This document shows, in pieces, positions 1 to 8,060 of a stretch of DNA of 64,000 nt (the stretch's first letter is position 1; each line of letters starts with the position of its first letter). The DNA lies in assembly GCA_028277445.1 (NCBI GenBank), contig JANQGG010000009.1, positions 1-64,000 of the forward strand. The letters are read 5' to 3'. The stretch comes from Chloroherpetonaceae bacterium. Lineage in GTDB: Bacteria > Bacteroidota > Chlorobiia > Chlorobiales > Chloroherpetonaceae. Below the pieces are notes generated by a model that was given only the letters and a program-made list of their open reading frames with translations, had not been told where the DNA came from and made no database searches. The translations under genes and the position numbers were made by a program.

Positions 1-11
1 CATCATATCCA

Positions 12-173
12 GTCATGCTGAACTTGTTTCAGCATCTCTAACAGCTCCCCTTTATCTGAGACCCTGAAACAAGTTCAGGGTGACCAAAAAAGGTAAACTT
101 GTCATTAGTAACTTGATTCAGCATCTGACGTTCTTGCCGAAGTCTGAGACCCTGAAATTAATTCAGGGTGACC
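12..173. repeat. Dispersed intergenic hairpin repeat, two copies
   Basis: Two related blocks lie side by side. The first (12-85) has a hairpin GCTGAAC/TTTCAGC-like arm near 17-33 and a second hairpin CCCTGAA/TTCAGGG at about 62-80. The second block (112-173) repeats the order: a degenerate 'cttgattcagcatct', then 'gagaccctgaa' pairing with 'ttcagggtgacc'. A third, inverted and partial copy sits at 28672-28692. No reading frame crosses the region. Such blocks look like a non-coding dispersed repeat family; whether it is mobile or structural cannot be told from one window. Confidence 0.6.
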
Positions 174-221
174 AATAACGTAAATGCGTCATTGGAAGGT
201 ATGAAAACCAACTTAAAATAA

Positions 222-1262
222 TTAGTGGATAAACTGCGCGTCTCCGTAGCCTAAAAATTTGTATTCTTTTTTTAAGGCATGCTTGTAATTTTTCATTAAA
301 AAGTCGTGATCAGCAAATGCACTGACAAGCATTAACAATGTGGATTCAGGTTGATGGAAATTCGTGATCAAGGCGTCTACCACTTTAAAATCATAAGGTG
401 GATAAATAAATTTATCGGTCCATCCTTCACCGAATTTAATCCGACCTTCAACCGTCGCATTGGCTTCCAAAGCACGGCATACCGTAGTTCCGCACGCAAT
501 AATTCGACCGGATTTTTTTTCTTTTAGCTCGTTGATCACTTTGGCGCAAGAATAAGGAACATTATAATATTCCGAATCCATCTTGTGTTTGGAAATATCT
601 TCCACTTCAACTTCACGGAATGTGCTTAAACCTGGGTGCAGGGTCAGAGAAATAATTTTAACCCCTTTATTTTGAATCTCTGTCAGTAACGATTTGGTGA
701 AATGCAATCCTGAAAGCGGCGCTACAACTGCCCCTGGCACTCTTGCAAAAACGGTCTGGTAACGTTCTTTATCTTGGTCATCCGGTTCACGCTTTATATA
801 ATCCGGAATAGGCATTTGCCCGATTTCTTCAACGATATGAAAAATATCAATATCGGGATTAAGAAAACGAATGGTGCGACCTCGGGAAGTGGTATTATCA
901 ACAACTTCTGCAATAAGATCATGTGAAAAGTAGATTTTATTACCGACGCGAACCTTTCGGGCCGGTTCTACTAAAACATCCCACAAACCGGCTTGCTTAT
1001 TAAGTTCTCGAAGTAAAAACACTTCAATTTTAGCCGATGTTTTTTCTTTATGACCAAACAATCTTGCCGGAAATACTTTGGTATCATTTAATACCAATAC
1101 ATCTCCTTTATTAAAATAATGACTGATGTCGGAGAATTGCTTGTGCTCAATTTCTTTTTTTCTCCGATCTAAAACCATCATTTTGCATTGATCGCGTGGT
1201 TCTGAAGGGTAGGCTGCTATAGCATTGTTGGGAAGTTTATAGCGGAAATCAGATAATCTCAT
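222..1262 (-). CDS. queA: S-adenosylmethionine:tRNA ribosyltransferase-isomerase QueA
   Basis: 346 residues, the usual length for the family. QueA transfers and isomerises the ribose of S-adenosylmethionine onto 7-aminomethyl-7-deazaguanine in tRNA, giving epoxyqueuosine at the wobble position of GUN anticodons. The N-terminus MRLSDFRYKLP, the early PAEPRD-like segment (AYPSEPRDQ), the 'LNDTKVFPARL' stretch and the C-terminal 'ITNFHQPESTLLMLVSAF' are all characteristic. ATG at 1262 is a clear start. The gene lies last in a minus-strand run, but 221 bp separate it from the TPR gene upstream, so it may have its own promoter. Cytoplasmic enzyme; identification is firm. Confidence 0.97.
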   Translation of the reverse strand: MRLSDFRYKLPNNAIAAYPSEPRDQCKMMVLDRRKKEIEHKQFSDISHYFNKGDVLVLNDTKVFPARLFGHKEKTSAKIEVFLLRELNKQAGLWDVLVEPARKVRVGNKIYFSHDLIAEVVDNTTSRGRTIRFLNPDIDIFHIVEEIGQMPIPDYIKREPDDQDKERYQTVFARVPGAVVAPLSGLHFTKSLLTEIQNKGVKIISLTLHPGLSTFREVEVEDISKHKMDSEYYNVPYSCAKVINELKEKKSGRIIACGTTVCRALEANATVEGRIKFGEGWTDKFIYPPYDFKVVDALITNFHQPESTLLMLVSAFADHDFLMKNYKHALKKEYKFLGYGDAQFIH

Positions 1263-1340
1263 ATTTTGAGTAGAAGTAAATTCTATGCAGTTTGAATGTG
1301 TTTAAAGCCATTCGAATTGACTAAAACAGAAACAAAAAAA

Positions 1341-1390
1341 GAATTTTTAGAATAATAAAACCTATCAAAAAGGTTCTCTTCTAAAAATTC
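1341..1390. terminator. Nested inverted repeat between TPR gene and queA
   Basis: A perfect 12-bp outer inverted repeat (GAATTTTTAGAA at 1341-1352, TTCTAAAAATTC at 1379-1390) encloses a 5-bp inner stem AACCT/AGGTT. It lies 94 nt downstream of the TPR gene stop on the minus strand and upstream of queA. The inner stem read on the minus strand is followed by a T-rich stretch, so it could end transcription. The long AT-only outer stem is unusual for a plain terminator and could be an operator or cruciform. Confidence 0.4.
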
Positions 1391-1483
1391 TATAGCATGG
1401 GTAGAAATATCTAAGCAAGGTAATAAAAAAAATATCCAAAGTCAAGTTTCAAATCCCTATAACTAAATACAATCCTAGATTTT

Positions 1484-2374
1484 TCAATTGATATGATGAG
1501 ATTTATCCCTGATGAGTTCTTTGAGTAAGGTGGCTAACTTTACATTGTGGGGTTCAAGTTTCTTTAATGAAAGTTTCGCTTGTTCAATATCATTTAAAAA
1601 TAAATGCGCCCTACCTAAATTGTAATGAATTTCATAAAGCGCTGGGTTTAAACGAAGCGATTGCTGATAATGAAAAATACATTTTTTAAACGACGCTTTT
1701 TTGAAGTGCACATTGCCTGCTAAAAAATGAGCGCTCGCATATTCCGGTGCAATGGAGAGCACATGGTTACTAATCAGATTGGCCGCTTCAAGCTTTGATT
1801 GTTGCAAATAAACATTTGCCAGATTTATGAAGGCATCGGCGAAAAGCGAATCATTTTCTATGGCTCGCTCAAAATAATGCGCAGCGCTATCTAAATTGTG
1901 TTTAAATAGTAAAAAATAACCGCCAAGGTTGTTTTTTACATCAGCTAAATTCGGATTTAGCGTCAAGGCTTTTTTAAGGTATGGATAAGCTTTTTCATAA
2001 GCGTTGTATTTAAGATAAACAGCGCCTAATGAGGCATTAGCTTCGGGGTAATCGGGCCACAAGTTTAGCGCTTTTTGAAAAACCAATTCGGCTTCTTCTA
2101 GATTACCTTGCTTGGTTTTTAAAAAACCAATGTAATAGTATGGTCTGGGATTATCCGGTATGAGCACGCACGCAGCTTTGAACTGGGTTAATGCTTCATC
2201 CACGTGACCGCTGTCTAATAACAGGTTTCCTTTTTCAATGTGTGTGTAAGCTTTTTCAATTGACGCCGATTTGTTCATGTTAAACAAAACGGATTGCGCG
2301 TTAAGGGGAGTTGAAACGTGCATCCCAAACAAAAGTAGTGATAAATTCAATAGGGTTATTTGGAATTTTAGCAT
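1484..2374 (-). CDS. Secreted tetratricopeptide-repeat protein
   Basis: About 296 residues from the ATG at 2374; an in-frame TTG at 2383 would add three residues but is less likely. The N-terminus is a hydrophobic signal segment ending near 'TPLNAQS'. From about residue 40 to the end there are roughly seven 34-residue TPR units (e.g. 'YYYIGFLKTKQGNLEEAELVFQKAL', split here only for recognition of the A/G/Y/A/P pattern). TPR arrays serve as protein-protein scaffolds, here in the periplasm or outside. The stop of tmk lies only a few bases upstream, so it is co-transcribed with tmk. No enzymatic motif is visible and the binding partner is unknown. Confidence 0.85.
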   Translation of the reverse strand: MLKFQITLLNLSLLLFGMHVSTPLNAQSVLFNMNKSASIEKAYTHIEKGNLLLDSGHVDEALTQFKAACVLIPDNPRPYYYIGFLKTKQGNLEEAELVFQKALNLWPDYPEANASLGAVYLKYNAYEKAYPYLKKALTLNPNLADVKNNLGGYFLLFKHNLDSAAHYFERAIENDSLFADAFINLANVYLQQSKLEAANLISNHVLSIAPEYASAHFLAGNVHFKKASFKKCIFHYQQSLRLNPALYEIHYNLGRAHLFLNDIEQAKLSLKKLEPHNVKLATLLKELIRDKSHHIN

Positions 2375-2388
2375 GAAACACAATTTGT

Positions 2389-3051
2389 TTAAAACGTTGT
2401 TTTTTTGGAGGCGTTCAATATGGGGATTAATTTTTTAAGAACATCTTTATGGATATTCGAAGGCTTTTTTAACGCGTCCAGTTCATGAACGCGTTCAGGT
2501 TCGTTATTTAAGATTTCTTTATAACCCATACGAACATTGCGATAAAAATCCAGCCCTGATTTTTCCATTCTATCCAAAGGCAAGTTGTTGTCGTTGAAAG
2601 ACAATGGGAGCGATTTTTCCGAAAACTTTCTAAGCAAGGAATCTTCGGGTAATATATCCAGATAGAACGTGATATCAGGTTTAATATTAAACGATGCGAT
2701 TTTATTGATCAGGTCAATGTGATCCAGGTTAAGTTTTCGGCCATAACCTTGATAAGCCACAGTTGAATCATAAAACCGATCCAAAATCACGATCGTTTGA
2801 GCTTCCAAAGCCGGAATAATAAGCGTTTTAATGAGTTCGGAGCGGCTGGCTGAAAATAAAAGCAGTTCAGTAATAGCGTTGATATCGTTTTTCGATTCCA
2901 AAAGTAATTCTCGGATGTCTTCGGCAATAGGAACACCGCCCGGCTCTCGTAATGCCAATACATCGAAATTTTCCTTGATCAGGTGTTTTTTTAACAATTT
3001 AACCTGAGTTGATTTTCCCGATCCATCCAGACCTTCGAATGTTATCAGCAT
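2389..3051 (-). CDS. tmk: Thymidylate kinase
   Basis: 220 residues. Tmk phosphorylates dTMP to dTDP with ATP in dTTP synthesis. The P-loop EGLDGSGKSTQ is at residues 6-16, the DR(Y/F/x) dTMP-binding motif appears as 'LDRFYDSTVAYQGYGR' around residues 92-108, and 'REPGG' near residue 36 is the usual dTMP contact. Length and motif order are normal. It sits between a lipid-type hydrolase gene and the TPR gene, with 14 bp upstream and about 14 bp downstream, so it is inside a minus-strand operon. ATG start at 3051. Confidence 0.97.
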   Translation of the reverse strand: MLITFEGLDGSGKSTQVKLLKKHLIKENFDVLALREPGGVPIAEDIRELLLESKNDINAITELLLFSASRSELIKTLIIPALEAQTIVILDRFYDSTVAYQGYGRKLNLDHIDLINKIASFNIKPDITFYLDILPEDSLLRKFSEKSLPLSFNDNNLPLDRMEKSGLDFYRNVRMGYKEILNNEPERVHELDALKKPSNIHKDVLKKLIPILNASKKTTF

Positions 3052-3065
3052 AGTTTAATTCCGGT

Positions 3066-3908
3066 CTAATTCAATACAAATTCGATGATAAGATCAGCAA
3101 AGATATTTGCCTTTTCAACCATAGGAGCATGGCCGCAATTTGGGATGATATGAAGTTTGGAATTGGGAATTTCACGATCAGCAATGTAAGCTGATTTTGG
3201 GGATATAAACTGATCTTTATCACCCCAAATAATTAAAACCGGTTGGCGAAGTTCCGACAAACGATCCCTATATCCCATTCGCCTTAAATCTAACTTTTTA
3301 TAATTTTTATTCAAAAGCATGATGGTGCGAAAGATATTTTTATCGCGAGCCATTTTAAAGTTTAGTTCAAAATGCTCCGGTGTAATGTGAGAGGGATCGT
3401 GATAGACTTTTTTCATGGCATCTTGGACAAACTTTCGCCGGGTTACAATTTTATGCAAGATGTGCCTGACACCCCAAAGGCTTGCTGCACGAATAACATG
3501 CGGCACATAGATAAACCCATCGGAGTTGCTTAAAACAACTTTATCCACGAGTTTGGGATAGTTTAAGCTTAAGGTTAAAACATATTTGCCGCCCATTGAA
3601 TGGCCTAATAAACACACCGATTTTCCCTGGCCAATGCAGTTTGTTTTTTCCATAAATTCCTTGAGCATATCGGCATAAAATTCCAAGGTGTAATTTTCTG
3701 AGATCGGTTTGTCAGATTGGCCGAATCCCAGTAAATCCAAAGCCAGTACTCGCATGTGCTTTGAGAGCTTGGGAATGGCATTTTCAAAAATTTCTATGGA
3801 GCTCGACATGCCATGAACTAAAATTATACTGCTGTCCCCGGAGCCGGATTCTATATATCGGTGCTGATAACCTGAAAGTGTGATGAATTTGTTTTCGGGC
3901 ATTGACAT
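3066..3908 (-). CDS. Alpha/beta-hydrolase fold esterase/lipase
   Basis: About 280 residues from ATG at 3908 (a second ATG lies at 3902). A TTG at 3959 is in frame but would overlap the upstream hydrolase gene by 29 bp, so the ATG is preferred. The oxyanion segment is 'ILVHGMSSS', the nucleophile elbow is 'LLGHSMGGK' (catalytic Ser), the acid is in 'IIWGDKDQFIS' and the catalytic His in 'IPNCGHAPMVEKA'. The whole triad is therefore visible. No signal peptide, so probably cytoplasmic. Substrate cannot be assigned; members of this family hydrolyse esters, thioesters or C-C bonds. It lies in a run with a second hydrolase and tmk. Confidence 0.88.
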   Translation of the reverse strand: MSMPENKFITLSGYQHRYIESGSGDSSIILVHGMSSSIEIFENAIPKLSKHMRVLALDLLGFGQSDKPISENYTLEFYADMLKEFMEKTNCIGQGKSVCLLGHSMGGKYVLTLSLNYPKLVDKVVLSNSDGFIYVPHVIRAASLWGVRHILHKIVTRRKFVQDAMKKVYHDPSHITPEHFELNFKMARDKNIFRTIMLLNKNYKKLDLRRMGYRDRLSELRQPVLIIWGDKDQFISPKSAYIADREIPNSKLHIIPNCGHAPMVEKANIFADLIIEFVLN

Positions 3909-3930
3909 GGTTGTTCTAGATAAACTTTGG

Positions 3931-4986
3931 TTAATAAGTTTGAGTAATCCAATTGGCAATTATACCTGCGGAGTTCCATATGATATTAATATGATTTGTA
4001 GAATGAAAGACGTACAGGTTTTTTTTGGTTGATTTGAGCTTTTTATAAGAATAAATCGCATGGCATGTTGGGATTAATTCGTCATCCTTGCCGGCCAGAA
4101 GTAAAACCGGCATTTTTATAAGCCGGTAAGTCAACGAAGGCTCAGTAGGAAACGCCGATAAAAAAAATTGTAGGCTATAGTCAGTTGTTAATTCCTTGTT
4201 TTGTAAGGCTTCTTTTACCAAAAGGAATTGAGTGGGTAGTTGAACATGAATGGCTTTAAATTGGTAGCCCAACAAGCCTCCGGGAAGAAATGCCGCTAAT
4301 TTTAAGGGTGATATCGTCGCAAATGTTCCGCTTTTTGAGATACTGTCCAATCTTGCAAGTTCTTGGGGATTGCAATCCGGCATTCGTAAAAACCCGCCGG
4401 CCATGAATAGAAGCCCATCGGGTTTTACATAGTTGATATTCATGTCGCGAAAATATTCCAAATACTTCAAGCACAAACCTGCGCCCAAGCTATGACCGCC
4501 TAAAATTATGGGTAGTTCGGGGTGCTGACGCTTTAAAGAATTAAGAACAAGCCTAAGATCACGGGCTAAAGCGCCTAAACCATGCGTTTTTCCAGTCTCA
4601 CCGCCTGATAAACCATGACCTCTCAAATCTATCAATACGGTTGCAATGTTATGTTTTTTAAGCGTATCGGCTAAGGGCAAATACAATTTGGATTGGGCCG
4701 ATGTGCCGTGAATAAATACGCACAATGCTTTAGCTGACCCCATGTGTTGAGGGAATATCTTTCGATAAGCAATTTTGGTGAGATCAAACGACGAGAGATA
4801 GTGAACCGTTGAATCAGATGCATTCAGCAGAGATCGGTAGTTCAACGTGTCTTTTAACGGAAGTGTAAAAATTGAGCGAGTTGGTTGGCTGGTTGAGGAA
4901 CATGCCGATAAACCGCCAATCAATAGAACCAAAACGCTTAACCGAAAAATGCCAGTTTTTTTAAGCCTATGTTTTACTTCAATCAT
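3931..4986 (-). CDS. Lipoprotein alpha/beta hydrolase, monoacylglycerol-lipase-like
   Basis: 351 residues. The N-terminus has a basic, hydrophobic signal and a lipobox 'GLSAC' (Cys29), so it should be a lipid-anchored envelope protein. The catalytic part follows: oxyanion 'CVFIHGTSAQS', 'DLRGHGLSGG', the nucleophile elbow 'ILGGHSLGAG', an acid in 'LLAGKDDELIP' and His in 'FHSTNHINI'. The 'RGHGxSxG' segment is typical of the monoacylglycerol lipase/lysophospholipase (Hydrolase_4) group. Envelope location suggests action on lipids or esters outside the cytoplasm, but the substrate is inferred only from the family. It lies 7 bp downstream of rluD. Confidence 0.85.
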   Translation of the reverse strand: MIEVKHRLKKTGIFRLSVLVLLIGGLSACSSTSQPTRSIFTLPLKDTLNYRSLLNASDSTVHYLSSFDLTKIAYRKIFPQHMGSAKALCVFIHGTSAQSKLYLPLADTLKKHNIATVLIDLRGHGLSGGETGKTHGLGALARDLRLVLNSLKRQHPELPIILGGHSLGAGLCLKYLEYFRDMNINYVKPDGLLFMAGGFLRMPDCNPQELARLDSISKSGTFATISPLKLAAFLPGGLLGYQFKAIHVQLPTQFLLVKEALQNKELTTDYSLQFFLSAFPTEPSLTYRLIKMPVLLLAGKDDELIPTCHAIYSYKKLKSTKKNLYVFHSTNHINIIWNSAGIIANWITQTY

Positions 4987-4993
4987 GCTGATT

Positions 4994-6046
4994 TTAATAC
5001 GTTATCAGTTTCATTTTTGCGATAGCATGTTTCATATCCTCTGGCAATGGCGAAGTGAATGTAACCATTCTTTTGGTTTTGGGGTGCTCAAACTCAAGAT
5101 AATACGCATGCAATGCTTGCCGGGGGATTCGTTGAAACAAATTTTTTAAAAACGCGTCACTTTGCGCAAACCCGCATGAACGGATTTTTTTTCCACCATA
5201 AGCCTCGTCGGAAATAATAGGATGATTGATATGTTGAAGATGCACACGAATTTGATGCGTGCGACCGGTATGCAATCGAACATCCAATAATGAAAAATAA
5301 CCATAATCTTCCACAATCTTGTATTCCGTTATTGCAGGTTTGCCTTCCATTGAGTCGTATGGGTAACAAGCCATCAGTTTGCGATCGCGTTTATTTCGTC
5401 CAATATTTGTTTTAATCGTGTCGCTTGCCGTTTTAGGAACGCCCCAAATCAGAGCCAGGTATTTTTTTAACGTTTTCCGGTCGGCAAATTGTTTGGCCAA
5501 TGCGTAATGCGTTTCATCATTTTTAGCCACTACAATTAAACCGGATGTGTCTTTGTCCAATCTGTGAACAATGCCCGGACGCATTGGCTCGTCATTGATT
5601 TTTGACAATTGAGATTGGGTGTGATACAGCACCGCGTTTGCGAGAGTCCCTGTCCAGTTTGCATAAGCCGGGTGAACAACCATTCCGGCAGGTTTGTCAA
5701 TAATGATAAGATCATCGTCCTCGAACACAATTGATAACGGGATGGGTTCGGGAAGCAATTCCGGCGGCGGCGGGGAAGTATATATAACATGTATTGAATC
5801 GCCGGGTGATACTTTATAATTGGATTTGATCGGATTGCCATTAACCAATACCCGTTGATCCAATATGCTCTGCTGAACTTTATTGCGCGTTGCGTTTTCT
5901 ACCCTGTCGGTTAAATACCGATCGATGCGAATGCGGGATTGATTGGCATCAACAGAAAACGTTTGTGTTTTAAACTCTGAAAGCTCGTCGTCGTCTCGTT
6001 CAGGATCAGGCGGCATTTCAGACGGGTTTATGGATTTTGAAATCAT
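4994..6046 (-). CDS. rluD: Pseudouridine synthase, RluD family
   Basis: About 350 residues from ATG at 6046; a TTG at 6070 would overlap nnr, so the ATG is chosen. An S4 RNA-binding domain comes first ('SRIRIDRYLTDR', 'VLVNGN'), followed by the RluA/RluD catalytic domain with 'IVHRLDKDTSGLIVVAK', whose Asp is the catalytic nucleophile, and the C-terminal 'GRTHQIRVHLQHINHPI'. Family members isomerise uridines in 23S rRNA (U1911/1915/1917 for RluD). The S4 plus catalytic order fits RluD better than RluA. The N-terminus has an acidic extension of about 25 residues before S4. Co-transcribed with nnr (stop 13 bp upstream). Confidence 0.93.
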   Translation of the reverse strand: MISKSINPSEMPPDPERDDDELSEFKTQTFSVDANQSRIRIDRYLTDRVENATRNKVQQSILDQRVLVNGNPIKSNYKVSPGDSIHVIYTSPPPPELLPEPIPLSIVFEDDDLIIIDKPAGMVVHPAYANWTGTLANAVLYHTQSQLSKINDEPMRPGIVHRLDKDTSGLIVVAKNDETHYALAKQFADRKTLKKYLALIWGVPKTASDTIKTNIGRNKRDRKLMACYPYDSMEGKPAITEYKIVEDYGYFSLLDVRLHTGRTHQIRVHLQHINHPIISDEAYGGKKIRSCGFAQSDAFLKNLFQRIPRQALHAYYLEFEHPKTKRMVTFTSPLPEDMKHAIAKMKLITY

Positions 6047-6059
6047 AACAAATAGCGGT

Positions 6060-7622
6060 TTAAGATTCAAATTCCAGAAACACCTCGGATAGGGCTGCTA
6101 AAACCGACATGGCTGATGTTCGGTTTTTGGCATCCGGTGAATGCTGACCGGCTTTGCCATGAATGTAAGCGCCAATAGCGCCGGCTTCAAGAATATCAAG
6201 CCCTTGTGCCACAAAAGCAGCAATTATGCCCGATAACACATCGCCGGTTCCGGCCGTGGCCAGCGCCTCTGTTCCTGAATCTGAAAAATATAGGGATTGA
6301 GAATTGCCTACAAGCGTTGGCGCGCCTTTTAATAGCACTGTGGCGGCATATTTTTTGCTAAACTCCCGAACATGTTTAAGCCGATTCAATCGTATGTCAT
6401 CGGCACAAACATGACTTAAACGTTCGAACTCTTTGAGATGTGGCGTTAAAATGGCATGGTTTAAAATTGGCCACGAATCAAGCTCAGAAAGTGCAAAAAG
6501 CGCGTCGGCATCCAAAACAATCTTTTTTTGTTTAAGCGCTGGTTGATTGAGCAGTTCAACAATAAAAGCCTGTCGTTCATCGGTTCGCCCAAACCCAGGG
6601 CCAATCAAGACCGAGTCGGCCCAATGAAGTTTTTCTTCCAGTTCATGTATGGATTGATCAATGATAATGGCTTCGGGAACGGCCATATGAAACATATTGA
6701 AAGCGTTTTGCGGGATGGATGCGCATACATAACCAGCGCCGGAAACAATAGCTGCTTTAGCGCTCAGTATTGCAGCGCCCATCATGGAGTTTTTACGGGT
6801 TTGATTGCCGGCAATGATCAACACTTTGCCATTTTCGTGCTTGGCGCTTTGATCCGTTCTTTTTGGCAAAGACTGGCGAACAAATTCATCATCAATCAAT
6901 TTGGCGTGGGAGGGGTTTATTAAAAATGATGGAATGGAAATATCGGCCAGTGCAATTTTTCCAGAGTGATTTCGGCCATCTTCCAAAAATAATCCGGTAT
7001 TTAAAAATCCTAACGAGATGGTTAGATCGGCCTTTACGGCAATGTCGGCAACTTGGCCGCTGGTGCAATCCAACCCTGAAGGCGTGTCAATGGCAATAAC
7101 TTGTGTTGATGGGCCCGATTTTTTTTGATTAATAAACGCGATAGCCTCACGGATTGGGGATTTTATCCTTCCATTATCAGGATTGGTATATCCCGTACCT
7201 AAAATAGCATCTACAATAAAATCATAAGATGCTTGTTCAATAATTGAAGGAATAGCTTCGTCGGTTTCTATAATCCGTAACCTATCGGTATGAGTCAAAT
7301 ATTGCTTTAAAGATTTAAGCGTTGCCAAGCCATCATCTTTTAATTGCGATTCAAGGCATAAATAAGCCAAATCAACATGAGCGCCGCCGTTAATTAAATG
7401 CCGTGTGAGTACAATACCATCGCCGCCATTGTTCCCCTTACCGGAAATAACAAGAAACCTCTTGCCCTGAATACACTTGCCGGATTTACCATACTCTTTT
7501 AAGATGATATTATAGCTTTCTTTACCGGCTAGTTCCATTAACTGGCGTTCGGAAACCCTTAATTTAATTATGGTTTCATAATCCAGTTGTCTCATTTCTT
7601 CGGATGTTAAAACGGCAAGCAT
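6060..7622 (-). CDS. nnr: Bifunctional NAD(P)H-hydrate epimerase / ADP-dependent dehydratase
   Basis: About 520 residues from ATG at 7622; an upstream in-frame alternative start at 7688 would add 22 residues that do not resemble the family. The N-terminal YjeF_N epimerase domain carries 'VISGKGNNGGDGIVLTRHL' and 'VDAILGTGYTNP'. The C-terminal ribokinase-like dehydratase domain carries 'VLIGPGFGRTDE', 'LDADALFAL', 'ILTPHLKEFERL' and 'ATAGTGDVLSGIIAAF'. Together they repair hydrated NADH/NADPH. The fusion is the standard bacterial form. Followed closely by rluD on the same strand. Confidence 0.96.
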   Translation of the reverse strand: MLAVLTSEEMRQLDYETIIKLRVSERQLMELAGKESYNIILKEYGKSGKCIQGKRFLVISGKGNNGGDGIVLTRHLINGGAHVDLAYLCLESQLKDDGLATLKSLKQYLTHTDRLRIIETDEAIPSIIEQASYDFIVDAILGTGYTNPDNGRIKSPIREAIAFINQKKSGPSTQVIAIDTPSGLDCTSGQVADIAVKADLTISLGFLNTGLFLEDGRNHSGKIALADISIPSFLINPSHAKLIDDEFVRQSLPKRTDQSAKHENGKVLIIAGNQTRKNSMMGAAILSAKAAIVSGAGYVCASIPQNAFNMFHMAVPEAIIIDQSIHELEEKLHWADSVLIGPGFGRTDERQAFIVELLNQPALKQKKIVLDADALFALSELDSWPILNHAILTPHLKEFERLSHVCADDIRLNRLKHVREFSKKYAATVLLKGAPTLVGNSQSLYFSDSGTEALATAGTGDVLSGIIAAFVAQGLDILEAGAIGAYIHGKAGQHSPDAKNRTSAMSVLAALSEVFLEFES

Positions 7623-7696
7623 GGTCTTTGAAAATGTTAGGTTATTCAATGTTTTTGAAGTAATAACAGAATTTTTACTGTTAAGCAAATCTGAAA

Positions 7697-7724
7697 TAAA
7701 AAAAGCTGCCGTTGAAGGCAGCTC
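7697..7724 (-). terminator. Rho-independent terminator after CDGSH gene
   Basis: Perfect 7-bp stem AGCTGCC/GGCAGCT (7704-7710 and 7717-7723) with a 6-nt loop. On the minus strand it is followed by a run of seven T residues. It lies 30 nt after the CDGSH stop and separates it from nnr. Confidence 0.85.
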
Positions 7725-7752
7725 AAAATAGACCTATTCTCGCATATTGGGG

Positions 7753-7953
7753 CTATTTTCCATGAATCTCCGATTTAAAGGAAACTTTTTTATGCTTACC
7801 GTCACAAAATGGTTTGTTCTCACTTGCGCCACAACGACATAAAAAGGTAGCCTTATTAGGTTCGGATAGCGGTTTGCCTTCCATATCATGAAGCTGAAAA
7901 TCGCCTTCCATTTTAATCGGGCCGTTGTCAAAAACTGTGATTTTAGTTGTCAT
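7753..7953 (-). CDS. CDGSH-type iron-sulfur protein
   Basis: 66 residues. The single zinc-finger-CDGSH motif is visible as CRCGASENKPFCDGKH (residues 39-54): C-x-C-x2-S-x3-P-x-C-D-G-x-H. This three-Cys, one-His set binds a redox-active, labile [2Fe-2S] cluster. Small stand-alone CDGSH proteins are common in bacteria, and their cellular role is mostly unknown. Cytoplasmic, no signal. It has its own terminator and 107 bp of upstream space, so it is probably monocistronic. Confidence 0.93.
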   Translation of the reverse strand: MTTKITVFDNGPIKMEGDFQLHDMEGKPLSEPNKATFLCRCGASENKPFCDGKHKKVSFKSEIHGK

Positions 7954-8060
7954 AATGTTTAACGTTTTGATTTTAAAAAGTGTCTAGGTTAATGTTAGGC
8001 TGCGCCATAGATTTTAAGCAAAAACCAAAAGACTAAGACAAAACGTTTTTTCTAAGGTAT

